Source: Evernia prunastri (lineage: Eukaryota; Ascomycota; Lecanoromycetes; Lecanorales; Parmeliaceae). Taken from it: a stretch of 64,000 nucleotides of DNA. Position 1 is the first letter of the stretch. Each line of letters begins with the position of its first letter. The notes under the pieces were generated by a model, which was given only the letters and a program-made list of their open reading frames with translations, made no database searches and was not told the origin of the DNA. The translations under genes and the position numbers were made by a program. Positions 31,871-42,903 of the stretch are shown piece after piece. The stretch covers positions 277,766-341,765 of the forward strand of contig NKYR01000030.1 in NCBI GenBank assembly GCA_003184365.1, given 5' to 3'.

Positions 31871-34396
31871 ATGGCGCAGCTACTGGTTCCCGATGACGGT
31901 CTTACCCTCATCGATCAGATCCAGCCAAAACTCCAAGATGCTGCCTCTAAGGCTGCCTCTAAGAGCAATTCCGGGCTTGCACAAGTCATGCAACTGGACT
32001 TACCCCCCCATCTCCTCGGCGATATTTTGAAGGGCGCCCGCCATGGCGGGAAGGGCCTGAATGTACAATTCGGAAAGACAATAGTAAGCGGTTTGCTCAA
32101 TAATTATTGACAATTGTCACACGCGCTAACGTCTTTTGATAGTCTCTTCACTATGGCAATAAGTCCCAGCTTCTTGACATATCCCGCTGCACCCCTCCTT
32201 CCACACAACTATACGAGTCCTCTACAGAAGACGAGAACGAGCTTGCATTGACAGGACGACTAAGTCACCAGCTCGCTATGCAGAAGGCTCGAGACGATGT
32301 TGCAGGTGCCGATGAAGCTCTAATGAAATTACAAAGCCAACTGGCTTCCCATCAGAAAGACAAGCGGTCAAAGCAGTTAGTGATCGCACCTCCCTTCTGG
32401 GGAGTTCACTACATGCTGACAATGCCGCCTGCTCAGGATCAAATACGTTCCCGACAATTCTAACCTTCCACCCCCTACCAAGCAGACGGCAGCTGCTCTC
32501 AAGCAACAATCTGTCAAGACCAACTCGCTTTCCTTCCTCAAGAAACAAAATAACGCCTCACACCTCAACAATACTACCCGCTCGATGCCTGTTAGTCCTT
32601 CGCTTGGCGCTGCTCGCACTCCCCTCGCTCAAAAGACACCACCGACCTCGACGCCTTCACTTCCCAGCGAGAGGGCCGTGAAAATCAAGGCGTTGCGAAC
32701 CCCTCTCATTCACTTTCTAGCCGCCCGACCTGCGTCAATCACTTTACTTGTCAAACATCTAGGTTGCAAACAAGATGAACTGCTCGAAGTCTTGGCCAAG
32801 GTTGGGAAAGAATTCCGCCTGATTCCAGACAAGTGGACCTTGAATGACAAGGCCTTCAAAGAGCTGGACGTGTGGAATTTCGATTATCCCAACCAGGACG
32901 ATCGTCAACTGGCAATCAATTGCGCCATCTCAGCGTTTGATCGCATGAGAATCTCTACCAAAGAAAAGGTTTGGGACATGTTGCTCCCAAAAAATGAGCG
33001 CGGCAAAGGGAAGATTCTTTCGAACTTGGACTTGCACAAAGGCCCAATTAAGCAGAGTAATACGCCAAGGATACAAGTGCAACACCTTTCCAACGAATCC
33101 GCCGCAAATGATCATTCGAATGGCTATGAGAGCGATCAGAAGGACAGGCTTGCGCCCAGCGACGCTGAACCCATGGCTCGTTCGCAGTCACAGGACCAGA
33201 TCAAGAAGAAGAAGGTCAGCGAGAAAGAAGCCCAATCCAAGCGCCTTCTCACCAACGGACCCAAGAAAGTCACTCCAGCCCCGAAGGTTAAAGAGGATCA
33301 TCCAGCGGTGAAGAAGGGAAGTAAGAAGGCCAACCCGAAAGCCAACCAGAAAGCCAACCTTCCAAAATCGAGCGAATTCGTTAATGATTCTGACGAGGAG
33401 GATGGGTTGGAAGATGCAGCAACGATTCAGGCCCAATCCATGACACCAAAAGGGCATGTCGATCAGAGCCAACCTGCCAAGCCCGCTGCGTCTCCCCAGT
33501 CTGTTGAGCCAACGCCACAAGTTGCGAGTAGAAAAACTAAGGCCTCGAAGCCAGCTTCGTCATCTCGGCGCGTGGAAGCCGCTACAGCTGGCAAGGGAAA
33601 TAAGGCAAAGCCCGTCACACCAGCTCGGCCAGATGCGACATCTAAGCCCAAGACTGTTACCGCCAATCACGGGCAAGACAGAATTGCCAAAAGTAAAGAT
33701 ATCAAGAGCGAAAAGACAAAGACCAAGAGTGAGAAGCCAGCTTCTACGCCAACTGTGAAAGCCAACGAGAAGAACAATTTACCGTCTGCTTCGTCGAGTC
33801 CGGCATCCAGGCAGCGAGTTTCAGATTCTAGTCAAGGCTCGACTGCAATGAAAAAAACGATATCACGACAGCGAAATACCAGCTCGCCTCACAAACCATC
33901 CCCTCTTGGATCCTCACCGCCGACCAATGCTTCCGATCTCGAGAATGGTGCGTCTTCAGCTTCGTCGGCTTCTCTTGTATCACAGGCTCAGAGGACGAAC
34001 ATCAAGCCTAATGGCATTGGTCCCCTGGTCAACGGGCATGTACGCAACACGTCAGAGCATTCTTTGAAGCGCAAGGCTGACGACCTGGACTCCGACATCC
34101 ATGCCCACGTTAATCCTCAAACCAATGGAAATGCGAACGGCGCAAAGCGCCAAAAAGCGTCCGGCGCGTCTCCCTCTACTTCCGAAAGCAGTAACTCGCC
34201 ACTCGTTACCAGCCATGCCTTGAAGAGAGCACAGGACTTCAAGACTTACTATGCAAAGTACGAGATTTTGTATCGCGAGGTCTCTGAGTCTACGGATGCT
34301 CCACAGGAGAAGATTGACAACGTCAAACGGATGCACCAACGTTTGGTTGAGCTTAAGCACGAGATCACGATGGGATTGGTGGGCATCCAGGGTTGA
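31871..34396 (+). CDS. ELL-like RNA polymerase II elongation factor
   Basis: This is a probable fungal homologue of ELL/Ell1, a partner in complexes that stimulate RNA polymerase II elongation in the nucleus. The start is ATG 31871. Exons 31871-32083, 32143-32375 and 32437-34396 (introns 59 and 61 bp) give 801 aa. The N-terminal third has the ELL-type layout: LDLPPHLLGDILKGARHGGK, FGKTISLHYGNKSQLLDISR, LTGRLSHQLAMQKARDDVAG. A winged-helix-like stretch follows (LIHFLAARPASITLLVKHLG, LLEVLAKVGKEFRLIPDKW). About 350 residues of disordered Lys/Ser/Pro-rich sequence come next. The protein ends in a helical segment (LKRAQDFKTYYAKYEILYRE, then MHQRLVELKHEITMGLVGI) that resembles the occludin/ELL coiled coil. 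The family call rests on motif layout, and I have not been able to align it. Confidence 0.65.
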
Positions 34397-35188
34397 AGAG
34401 TGGACGGAAAGGGTGGAGTTTGACGTATGAGGTTCCGCTGCTGGATCTTTCTAAGAGATGTTTTCAGCAAGTGATTTGATTGGCGATGGCGCTGGAGGTT
34501 TGAACATCTACACGAAACTCCGAAGAGGCTGCAGTTTCTTTGGAATCTAAGCGGCTTTCTTCCAGCCGTGCACAATTGGTGCTAGATGCCATGAATGACG
34601 TCTCGGAGTCAAAGCATTTGAGGCAATTTGCGCGATGATGATGTACGCCATGAAAAATGATACCCCAAGAAAGATCGGGGGTAAACAACGTATTCGAGCC
34701 ATCGAGGTGGATGCGAAAGGGCCATTCCAATGTTATTTTTCCAGGATATCTGGCATGTAGCAATGGAAATTTTCCAATTCGCATTTGCAAATCTCCTATG
34801 CAGAAGCCTGTGAAGATTTTATTGAAGACCACAAAAGACTGCAATATGTAGATTGATTTATTGTAGTACTCTACCTCGGTAGTAGTACCATTTGTCTGGG
34901 CTTGATCGGGTTGGTATCTTTTTTGCTCCAAGAATTGGCTAATAATATACGTCATCATTGATTTCATTTTCGGTTGCACTTGCACATGTATGACTTCAAT
35001 ACTTGTAACATTAGCAATGCTACTACTCCACACTCGTTACCCTCAAAATTCTCTCCCTCTCCCTCACGAATCCATTCCATCAGCTGAACTTGAACTTGTT
35101 AATGCCAGCATTGCAACGTGACTCCCTCACTACCTTTGTCATCTTCTTACTACCACTCTTCATACTCACTCTCATAGCAGTCTTCAAC
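34397..35188. other. Intergenic, nothing seen
   Basis: 3' region of the ELL-like gene and promoter of the DUF2237 gene. No coding region supported. Confidence 0.45.
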
Positions 35189-35901
35189 ATGGCCACCAAA
35201 CCCAGCAACAACAATCTCAATGGTGAGCACTACAAAAGCAGTGCAGTCCTACAGCAACCCTGTCTCCATCTTGGCATCTTTGACAGTAGCTAACCGTCCA
35301 ACTCACCCTCTCCCACAGTCCTCAAAAAGCCCCTCGCCCTCTTCTCCCAGAAGCCCATGACGGGTTTCTATCGTGACGGCTACTGCCGTGTGGGCCCCGA
35401 AGATGGCGGAAACCACGCTGTTGCCGGTACGCGTTCCACCCCCGTCACCCGGTGCTTGACGAGTGTTCTGGCTAACGCCTTTTGTTTTCTGACACAGGCG
35501 TCCTCACCAAAGAGTTCCTCGACTTCAGCGCCTCACGCGGCAACAACCTCAGATCAATTGGCCTCGAGCCGGGTTGCAAATGGTGTCTGTGTACGGCGAG
35601 GTGGAAGGAAGCGATGGAGACTGCCAAGGGGCAGGACGATCCAGTTGTGCCAAAGTGGGTTCCTTTCTGAAGTTTTTCCCCGTACGATATCGTTTCGTTC
35701 AAGCATGGACTAACAGCTTCGTTGCGCTGTAGGGTATTCCTACACGCCACAGACGAGTCTGCACTCCAGAACGGTATCACGATGGAAGCGCTGAAGAAAT
35801 TCGCTGCGGAACCCGAGGCAGCGGGTGGAGGAGGCAGCTTGGAAAAGAAGGCTCCGCTTCAGCCTGGGACGACGGGCGGTATCGTGAGGGAGACGCACTA
35901 G
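35189..35901 (+). CDS. DUF2237 family protein
   Basis: Exons 35189-35222, 35319-35426, 35498-35654 and 35733-35901 give 155 aa, with GT-AG introns of 96, 71 and 78 bp and an exon sum that is a multiple of three. The core MTGFYRDGYCRVGPEDGGNH, then TKEFLDFSASRGNNLRS, then GCKWCLCTARWKEAM and VFLHATDESAL, is the DUF2237 signature, a small domain shared with many bacteria and with plants. The conserved Cys in GYCRVGPED and the WCLC motif suggest a metal or redox site, but the function is unknown. The alternative upstream ATG at 35102 is out of frame with the domain. No signal peptide. Confidence 0.88.
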
Positions 35902-36969
35902 GATACTTCGCCCATTTTCTCTAAGAATAGTTAGCAACCCGAATGATTAATCATTCAAGCATGCCCTTCAGCTGGGGAGTGCTTCTTGCTATATAGGCTC
36001 CACGAAAGCTTCAAGCAATATCATGTATAGAGATAGTGACTGTCATGCCGCAAGATCTGACGAAACCATGCCAGTTTCGAAATGCATCCGGCCTCCTTGC
36101 CACACAGGCTCGATAACTGCCTCTCAATTAAAGAGATATAGATCGCGAGAAAGGATACGGTGGAATTCTTTAGCTTAGGTTGTAATAGACCATAGATGAA
36201 GAGAATTCCAAAACGAGGATGCCCGCTTGCTTTTGCCATTCCTCGAGCAAGTGACTTCGCAATCACTCTTACTCCATAATCCGGGCGCTATTGCGCGATC
36301 GTCTTGAGATTCTGGCCAACTCGGCTATGTAGGTCCGACGTCGTTGATGCAAGCTGTCCTCGCTTTGTGTTTCTGCGTGCGAGCCATACATGGTCCAATA
36401 TACAAACATTAGTATCAGTCGTAGATCCGGAAGGGAATGGGTCGATCTTGTTGTTCTGAGCCCGAGTCTTTCTTTCGACCACGTTATGCGGTTGTTTCGG
36501 GCTCGACGGAGGCTGGCCAAAAAAAAGGGGACGTCTTGGGCTGATGTAGATGTCGCAATATCCAACACATGCTTGGGAAACGTGGAGTGTGCTCCTGGAC
36601 ATTAGACACATTAGGCATAGTGGTCCAATGGAGCAAACAAGGACTTCTCCTGCGACTTCGACAGATTTTGCTCCGGCGTAGCGGTTTGATCCCGTGGGCT
36701 TGTCAGTAGCCTTCGTCAGACTTGTGCCAGTGTAAAAAGTGCATCGTGGACTCCAGCTGACAAAGTCAATTTCCTGAGTCCGTCAACGTTTTGTAGAATG
36801 AATACAATGACAATCGCTCGACTCCCACTACGAAAAGGATGGAACCAATGCCCTGAAACCCTGACCCTTCAAACTCCTCTCGCTCCCGTGCACTTTGCTC
36901 GCTCTTCTCGGCCATTCTTGTAGCATCAATGCCTCCCATCGCCCCCGTTCCCCCTCGTTCCTTCCCTTG
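35902..36969. other. Intergenic, nothing seen
   Basis: About 1.07 kb with no supported gene. Short open frames overlap on both strands and lack protein-like composition. Confidence 0.4.
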
Positions 36970-37673
36970 TCACTTATACTGCAACCCTCCCTGCCCCTGA
37001 GGCGGCGGTGCTCCCTGCGGCGGCTGGTACCCTTGCGGCGGCCCTTGGTAACCTTGCTGCGGCGGGCCCCCCGGTCCCTGCATCATATTGCCCGCGCCCG
37101 GATGTTGCGATTGTACGTCCGGTCGGTTACTGTAGTAGATGAGAAAGTCATTCGGTGTAAGCTTTCGTTTCCAGAGTTACCCCTCCTTCCTCCGCATGAC
37201 ACCACTGGACGGAGGAAGGCGGTAGAGATGGAAGACGCGGGATGGAAGGAGATTTCTCTTACCCCAAGTCCTGCCTTTATGATTTCCAGAGTCAGCATAT
37301 CTCTTCTGGGACCAACTTGGAATCGCGTGACACGTCCCGGGAGTATTGAATTCCTTCTACCTGTCTTGCAACCCAAAATGCAATATGAATCAGGAGGAAA
37401 AATGGCTCGGAAAACATAACTCACATGAAATTGCAGATGGGACAGGCGACCTCTCTGTGCTTGTGAGTCGAGAGCGGTATGACGGGCTGCTCGCATCGTC
37501 ACATTTCCATCAGCCTTGTCTCTTTCTCGTTTCCCCGTAATCTTTCTCCCAGAACGGGAGATGGGCAAGATGGCTCGAATGCACGTACGACGAAGCAAAT
37601 AGTGATCCACGACCATGTCGAGATGCAGTGCGCGGACCAGTTCCCACCTATGATTTTGGCCCACCATCAGCAT
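36970..37673 (-). CDS. Unresolved small gene with Gly/Pro/Gln-rich C-terminus
   Basis: On the minus strand the last exon (36970-37161) reads LTPNDFLIYYSNRPDVQSQ and then GNMMQGPGGPPQQGYQGPPQ with more such repeats, ending GGLQYK-stop. A preceding exon 37263-37305 (DMLTLEIIKAGLG) joins it in phase. A further exon 37425-37489 fits in the frame ...HREVACPICNF.... The start is unclear. One candidate is ATG 37667, but its frame does not agree with the 37425-37489 exon. The composition and the in-phase joins suggest a real protein, possibly with a proline-rich adaptor tail. I recognise no family. Confidence 0.35.
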
Positions 37674-38964
37674 CGCGTATAACCTTGACCTTCTTCTCCC
37701 TCTCTCTCCTCCAGCATCATCGAATGAGGGGAAGGCTCACAATTATGACATTGCGCAGTGACGCCCTCGTACCCTTCTAGTTGAGACGTGAACTCTGTTT
37801 TTCCCGAATAGTTAGTTTTTGGCTGCAGCCAACTTGCTTGCCCGGACGGAGGGAGAGCGTACGGTGCGTGCCGAAGGTGATGCAGAATGCCATGGCGATC
37901 TTTCTGTGTGTAAAGCTGGTTATGGATGCGTTTGGCGACCGCTTAGGATTCGATAGGAGCGGCGACTTGTGACGCGGCCGGTAGGTTTACTCTAACTTTA
38001 TGAACGCCAAGGCTGGTATAAAATCGTTAATGCAAGGGATGTTTTTCTGCGGCATATACCGCATTTTGGGACGTTCTTTGATTAAGCAACCTTCTGCGAA
38101 GAAAGCTCACGTTCAGGAGGGCATCAAGTCACAGGAACTACAATTTGATGCTATCAATGGCTTGTGGTATTTGCAGTGTCTAAAAGCTTCGAAACCTTTT
38201 TTAAGAAAGAATCTCGTAATAAGAAGTACATACTCAATGGCTTTGCAGATGCCAACCTATCCTACTCATTTGATACGTTTCACCCAGGTTCACATGTCAA
38301 CTTTCGCGCTGTCTTTGTTGGAATGGACAAGTGTCCCTCTTACAGACGTCCAGACCTACCCTCAACAGAAATTGGCTCTGCAATACCTTGGCTATAAGAT
38401 GTGAAGAGGTCGCCATCCACTATGAAAAAAAGTCCTGTCAAGAATGGCGTTCGACCCATAGGCGGAAGCTGCCGAAGAAATGAAGTGATCAATGGGGTGT
38501 ATTGCGGCTGGCTGGGAATATTAATGAAATCGGCCGTTACCGAGTTGTGCTGGAAACTCCTTTGACCTGAGATACCATCCACCGTGCTTGATGTTTGGTG
38601 TCGACATATTGACTGGACTCGCTGAACAATTTGGTGTAATCGATACAACATATCGCTGCTGGAAGTATCATTTATTCGGCCGTCAGGAGGTTGCCGTAGA
38701 GTTGTGCTTTGACATGATAATTCAAGACGGATGGTATCCATGGATCAATGAGGCGTAAATTTGCGTATGGAAATGATCATGAGGAAAGTACAATGGGAAT
38801 TCGGCTGCTAGGAGAATGACGTGGAGATTTTGGTGAGTCTCAAAGGCTCAAGAGTGTTTCGAGGGTACTGACAGCGATGCGCGGCCCTTTGGTGAAGATT
38901 GCCGAAGAGGAGCTTGAGACGCAAGACCAATTCACGGAGTGCTGTAATGTTGTAAGGTATTTGG
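37674..38964. other. Intergenic, no supported gene
   Basis: An open frame at 38000-38404 (+) starts with ATG but resembles no family, lacks splice partners and has ordinary composition. I do not call it. The rest is promoter or spacer. Confidence 0.4.
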
Positions 38965-41900
38965 CTATGCGGAGGCGGAGACGATGATCATGGTAATGAC
39001 AACGGCAAGAATGCTAACAGCGCTCGAGCCGTAACCCCAGCAAAGAGCTAAAGTTTTCTCTGTTTTGCGAAAGCCGTTGACTTCACCTGCTGTGTGAAAC
39101 CGCACTACTCCGTCCATATAGCCGTGTCCGTAAACAAGGGCAATGGGAGGAATCACCATGCATGGTACGAGGTATATGCGAGATAGTAGCACTTGGCGCT
39201 CAAAGAGCTCTAGGGTAGGCGGATGCGGGATACCGTAAAGGTGAGGTGATTCCGCTCGAGCAGCTGGTCGCCGAACGAGACGTCGCAGCGGGTCCGCATG
39301 CAGTCTTGGACAAGGGTGACCTGGTCTCATTTGATCCCAAGGACGGTCGCGACCGTAGACAGGATGCTGCAGGATTGGAGAAGCAGCATCAGTATGCACA
39401 ATCCCGTCTCGGACGAAAGGTCGAAATTCGGTTGCTGAGGTAGTGGTGGGATGGTCAATTGAGGCGTCATCCGCTTTTGGCTGGCGACCTCTTCTCTCCA
39501 TGATGTTTTGCTGGTTGGGGTTGTACCGAGGATCACTGTCATCCGAGTTCAGAAACGGGTTTCGGAGGAGAAGTCCAAAGCTGGCGATCTGCTGAGTATG
39601 GCCATCTGCGGACGGCGGATTTAGAGCCGAAGCTTTTTGGGAAGAAGAAGAATCCGTAAGCCTGGAATGGCTTTCGCTAGAAGACCTACGTCGACGCGGT
39701 AATAGTTTGCGGTGCCCTAGTTGTGGCCCAGATGCTGACTGCGATCTAGAACGATATTCTGTGTTATTTGTTGATGCTGCTGGGTCTTCGCCACGGAATA
39801 ATCGCATCAGAGAGTCATGGAAGTCGCTTAGTTGATGTTGGCTTCCGTAATCTGAATCGTGTCGAATAGCCTGCTTATATACACCTTGTCCCAATGGTGT
39901 TGGTGTATCTGTAATTTGGATTGATGAGCTGTTGAGAGGTACTGGACTACTTGAAAAGTTGGCGCCCGGGCTGCTTGCATCTGCCAGACTGCTCCCCACT
40001 TTTCGATTACCTCCTCGCTCTGACTCTGAGGTACTATTCAAATGTCCTTTATTGTCCCATACCATCATGTTTGTGAAAGAAACTCCGTTCTCAGGAAGCG
40101 AAGGTTCATTTGAAGCGACTTCACTAACTGTACTCAACCATGCAGATGACTGACGTGACTGCCTTTGAGAGCGCATTGTTTCATGATCCTGATCCGCTGA
40201 AGGACAATCAATATGAGACGCGTTTTGTGTTGTCTTATATAAGGGATTCTTAGTTTGCTTCTCTTCAATCTCCTGAACACTTTCTGACAGCCCCGAACTT
40301 GACGAATCTGAAATCAGTTGGTTCTGCTGCACTAAGACATTATCTTCTATGCTTGCAGCCGATGCTTTTGTGAAGCGAATTATAGGTGACGAGGAAGTAA
40401 AGGGATGATTATGCTTAACCTTTAAAGGAGGTGGGTGTTGATAAATACTGTCTGCAAATACTCCTGGCACTAACCGAGCGCTAGTATTGTTATTTGGCAA
40501 ACGCCCTCCAAGATTATACTCATACTGAGGCACTCGGACCAAGTCGCCTGTTTGCGAATTCTTGAGGAGCATAAATGAATAATTTTGCCGTGGGTGCGCT
40601 GGATGTTGCGTTACTGAACAAGCTTTACCACTGCTGAGAGCATAAGGCGTCTCTCTTATCAAAGATAGACTACCAGAATCAGAGTTATCCGCCAGGCTGC
40701 TACCGGTCTTCGTGTCGAAGGAGATGCCATGAAAAGCATGTGCATCAGCTTCGGTCTCAGCGGAAACAGTCTCCCAGTCCTGGTCACCTGAGCTGCACAA
40801 GGCCGCGGGTAAGCGGCGGGTCTGCTGTAGTCTTACGGCCCCTGCATTCTGATCGAAGCGACTCGAAGTACCTCCAATAGCAAATCCTAGAGTTGCATTG
40901 CATGTTTCGACCTCACTGATAGCATGCTTCCCGAAAAGAAGTGGTGGTGTAGGGCATCGTGTCCTATACGATGGAAACCCGCGGTTTCTTGAGCGTGCTT
41001 TGTGGCCAGACGGACCATCACCATAGCGGTCTGTGCTCACCGAGGATGAGGTCTGACTGCTTCCAGGTCCAGCATCTGCAGACAGGTTCTGGACTCGGTC
41101 AAGCGGCAACGCCTCTGATTGGGCATTTGGCTCATGCTCTCGAGGGATCTCTTCGAGACCGGTGTGACAATCCACGTGACTACTTAAGTCTCTCGAACTC
41201 AGAACACTCAATCCGGTCTTCCCTTGATTCCGCAGCGAGTGTAGTACCTCTTCCTTGAGTTCGATCTCGGACATGGGCCTTGAGGAGGCACCATCGGTGA
41301 TCACTCCTGAGTAGCGAAACAGTATACATGATGATTCTCTGCTTCCCATTGCTGACGTATGCTGGGAGGAACACAAGAGGTCTGAATGGGAATCGAGGTT
41401 AATGTTTCCGGCTGGAATCAGGACATCGATGTGTGGCAATGAGCTGTCTAGGACGCATCGGTCACCTGACGAGCGGGACTGGGAATGCATGTGTCCGCTA
41501 CCATAGGACTCCGAGGACTGTAAGAGGACGCCGTGGGAATCAATTGGGAATGCAGAAAGGGGGTCGGCACATAAGATATCCGATGGCGCACGATTTGGAA
41601 CCGGCGTATGGGGCGCCGCTGGAGCTTCCTGGCCATCGTCGCTCGGGGCAGGACTCCAGAGATATTCGTCGATCTCTTCGAAAGCTGGACTCTGGACGTA
41701 GATTTGAGCTGGGTATCCAATCGGTCTTTGCTGGTCCTCTTCCACGTCCTCTTCATTTGCAGACACGTCTTCAAGTTGTTTACCGCCTTGAGTGTCCATT
41801 CTTCCGACGGTGCTTCCCGTTATGTCGTCCTTGGGAATTCCTTCAGAGCTTGGATTCTTGGACAGATGATCTAGCGAGGCATCTGTATTTATACGCTCCC

Positions 41901-42903
41901 AAGGAATAGATTTCGAAGCTAGTGCTTGATGAGGTTTGGGCGGAAGCTGGCTCAGATGCGGTGATTGGTCGTGGGTGACTTGGTTTGAATTCATTGCCCC
42001 CGTATTTGGCAAAGGAAAGACGAAAGATGGTGAAGCCTCCCTGAGACTCTCCCCATCCACGATTTCCCGCGGATCAGACAAATTGACAGCTTTGAAAGAT
42101 TCTCCTTCGCTAAGCACCTCAGCTTGGTAAACGGTACTAGGGAGATATTGGATTAGCGACGATGAAATCTCGAACCCCAATTGCTGGTCGTCCGCTATAT
42201 CATATAGGTCCGCTGAAGTCCGGGTTCCTGGCTGCTGAAGAAGCGAGCCGCGCAGTCCGACAGCTTGGTTTTCTTCAAAAACTTCACGGCCGATTGCTGA
42301 CCACGAAATGGAGGTGCGATTGACAGCACCACCTTCCTGTGTGCCAGATGGGATGGTTTTCAACGATCCGTGGGTTTCCAATCTGCGCAAAGCCTGGCCA
42401 TGTTTGCTAAGGTCAAAAGGAGACCCCGGAGACGGAGAACCATGAGAGACTATGCTGGAGACCGACGCTGAGCGACGCAGAGGTTCGCTGTGACTGATGA
42501 AGTCTTTTTTGTCTGTGTTTTGGGAAGGCTGAGCCGGCACTATAAGCCTCGGTGGGCTGGAAAACGATGAAAAATCGCTGTATATCGCTCGTGGAAGATA
42601 TCCTAAGACTTTCGAAGCCCCACTTGGTGTAAGTGGCCCTGGTACTGCCGATCCATGCTGCCCACTTTTTTGTACGTGCGAGAAGTACCCACGGCTTGGT
42701 GTTGGTGTTTGAGGTATCGTTGATGCGTAGATACTCTGTGTATCTGGTAGATATACTCTACTTGGTGACGATTGGTATCCACTTGCCGTTGGTGTTTGCG
42801 GGAGCGATGATCCTTGACCACACTCAAGGTCTCCATTACCAGCTGGCTCAGCTGGGGTATCTCCGCTATTCTTTCCGAAGAATTGGCTGAAGGGAGGAAG
42901 CAT
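38965..42903 (-). CDS. Large serine-rich protein with two C-terminal membrane segments
   Basis: This is a single-exon gene of 1312 aa starting at ATG 42903. Residues 1 to about 1150 are low-complexity, rich in Ser/Pro/Thr/Gln, and have many possible phosphorylation sites (repeated TPTPSRGY, PQTPT and SSSP patterns near the start). The folded part is the last ~90 residues: LYGIPHPPTLELFERQVLLS, a first hydrophobic segment at about 1241-1259 (IYLVPCMVIPPIALVYGHG), a short polar loop (FHTAGEVNGFRKTEKT) and a second segment at about 1286-1308 (SSAVSILAVVITMIIVSA) ending four residues before the terminus. This tail-anchored hairpin suggests an ER or plasma-membrane protein with a long cytosolic tail. 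I do not recognise a named family. Confidence 0.75.
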   Translation of the reverse strand: MLPPFSQFFGKNSGDTPAEPAGNGDLECGQGSSLPQTPTASGYQSSPSRVYLPDTQSIYASTIPQTPTPSRGYFSHVQKSGQHGSAVPGPLTPSGASKVLGYLPRAIYSDFSSFSSPPRLIVPAQPSQNTDKKDFISHSEPLRRSASVSSIVSHGSPSPGSPFDLSKHGQALRRLETHGSLKTIPSGTQEGGAVNRTSISWSAIGREVFEENQAVGLRGSLLQQPGTRTSADLYDIADDQQLGFEISSSLIQYLPSTVYQAEVLSEGESFKAVNLSDPREIVDGESLREASPSFVFPLPNTGAMNSNQVTHDQSPHLSQLPPKPHQALASKSIPWERINTDASLDHLSKNPSSEGIPKDDITGSTVGRMDTQGGKQLEDVSANEEDVEEDQQRPIGYPAQIYVQSPAFEEIDEYLWSPAPSDDGQEAPAAPHTPVPNRAPSDILCADPLSAFPIDSHGVLLQSSESYGSGHMHSQSRSSGDRCVLDSSLPHIDVLIPAGNINLDSHSDLLCSSQHTSAMGSRESSCILFRYSGVITDGASSRPMSEIELKEEVLHSLRNQGKTGLSVLSSRDLSSHVDCHTGLEEIPREHEPNAQSEALPLDRVQNLSADAGPGSSQTSSSVSTDRYGDGPSGHKARSRNRGFPSYRTRCPTPPLLFGKHAISEVETCNATLGFAIGGTSSRFDQNAGAVRLQQTRRLPAALCSSGDQDWETVSAETEADAHAFHGISFDTKTGSSLADNSDSGSLSLIRETPYALSSGKACSVTQHPAHPRQNYSFMLLKNSQTGDLVRVPQYEYNLGGRLPNNNTSARLVPGVFADSIYQHPPPLKVKHNHPFTSSSPIIRFTKASAASIEDNVLVQQNQLISDSSSSGLSESVQEIEEKQTKNPLYKTTQNASHIDCPSADQDHETMRSQRQSRQSSAWLSTVSEVASNEPSLPENGVSFTNMMVWDNKGHLNSTSESERGGNRKVGSSLADASSPGANFSSSPVPLNSSSIQITDTPTPLGQGVYKQAIRHDSDYGSQHQLSDFHDSLMRLFRGEDPAASTNNTEYRSRSQSASGPQLGHRKLLPRRRRSSSESHSRLTDSSSSQKASALNPPSADGHTQQIASFGLLLRNPFLNSDDSDPRYNPNQQNIMERRGRQPKADDASIDHPTTTSATEFRPFVRDGIVHTDAASPILQHPVYGRDRPWDQMRPGHPCPRLHADPLRRLVRRPAARAESPHLYGIPHPPTLELFERQVLLSRIYLVPCMVIPPIALVYGHGYMDGVVRFHTAGEVNGFRKTEKTLALCWGYGSSAVSILAVVITMIIVSASA

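Noticed and set aside
36600..36715. Possible tRNA or small RNA near GGTTTGATCCC
   Set aside because: No cloverleaf stems could be paired around the T-loop-like sequence.
38000..38404. 134-codon plus-strand frame
   Set aside because: No homology that I can see, no splice partner and ordinary composition. Too weak to call.
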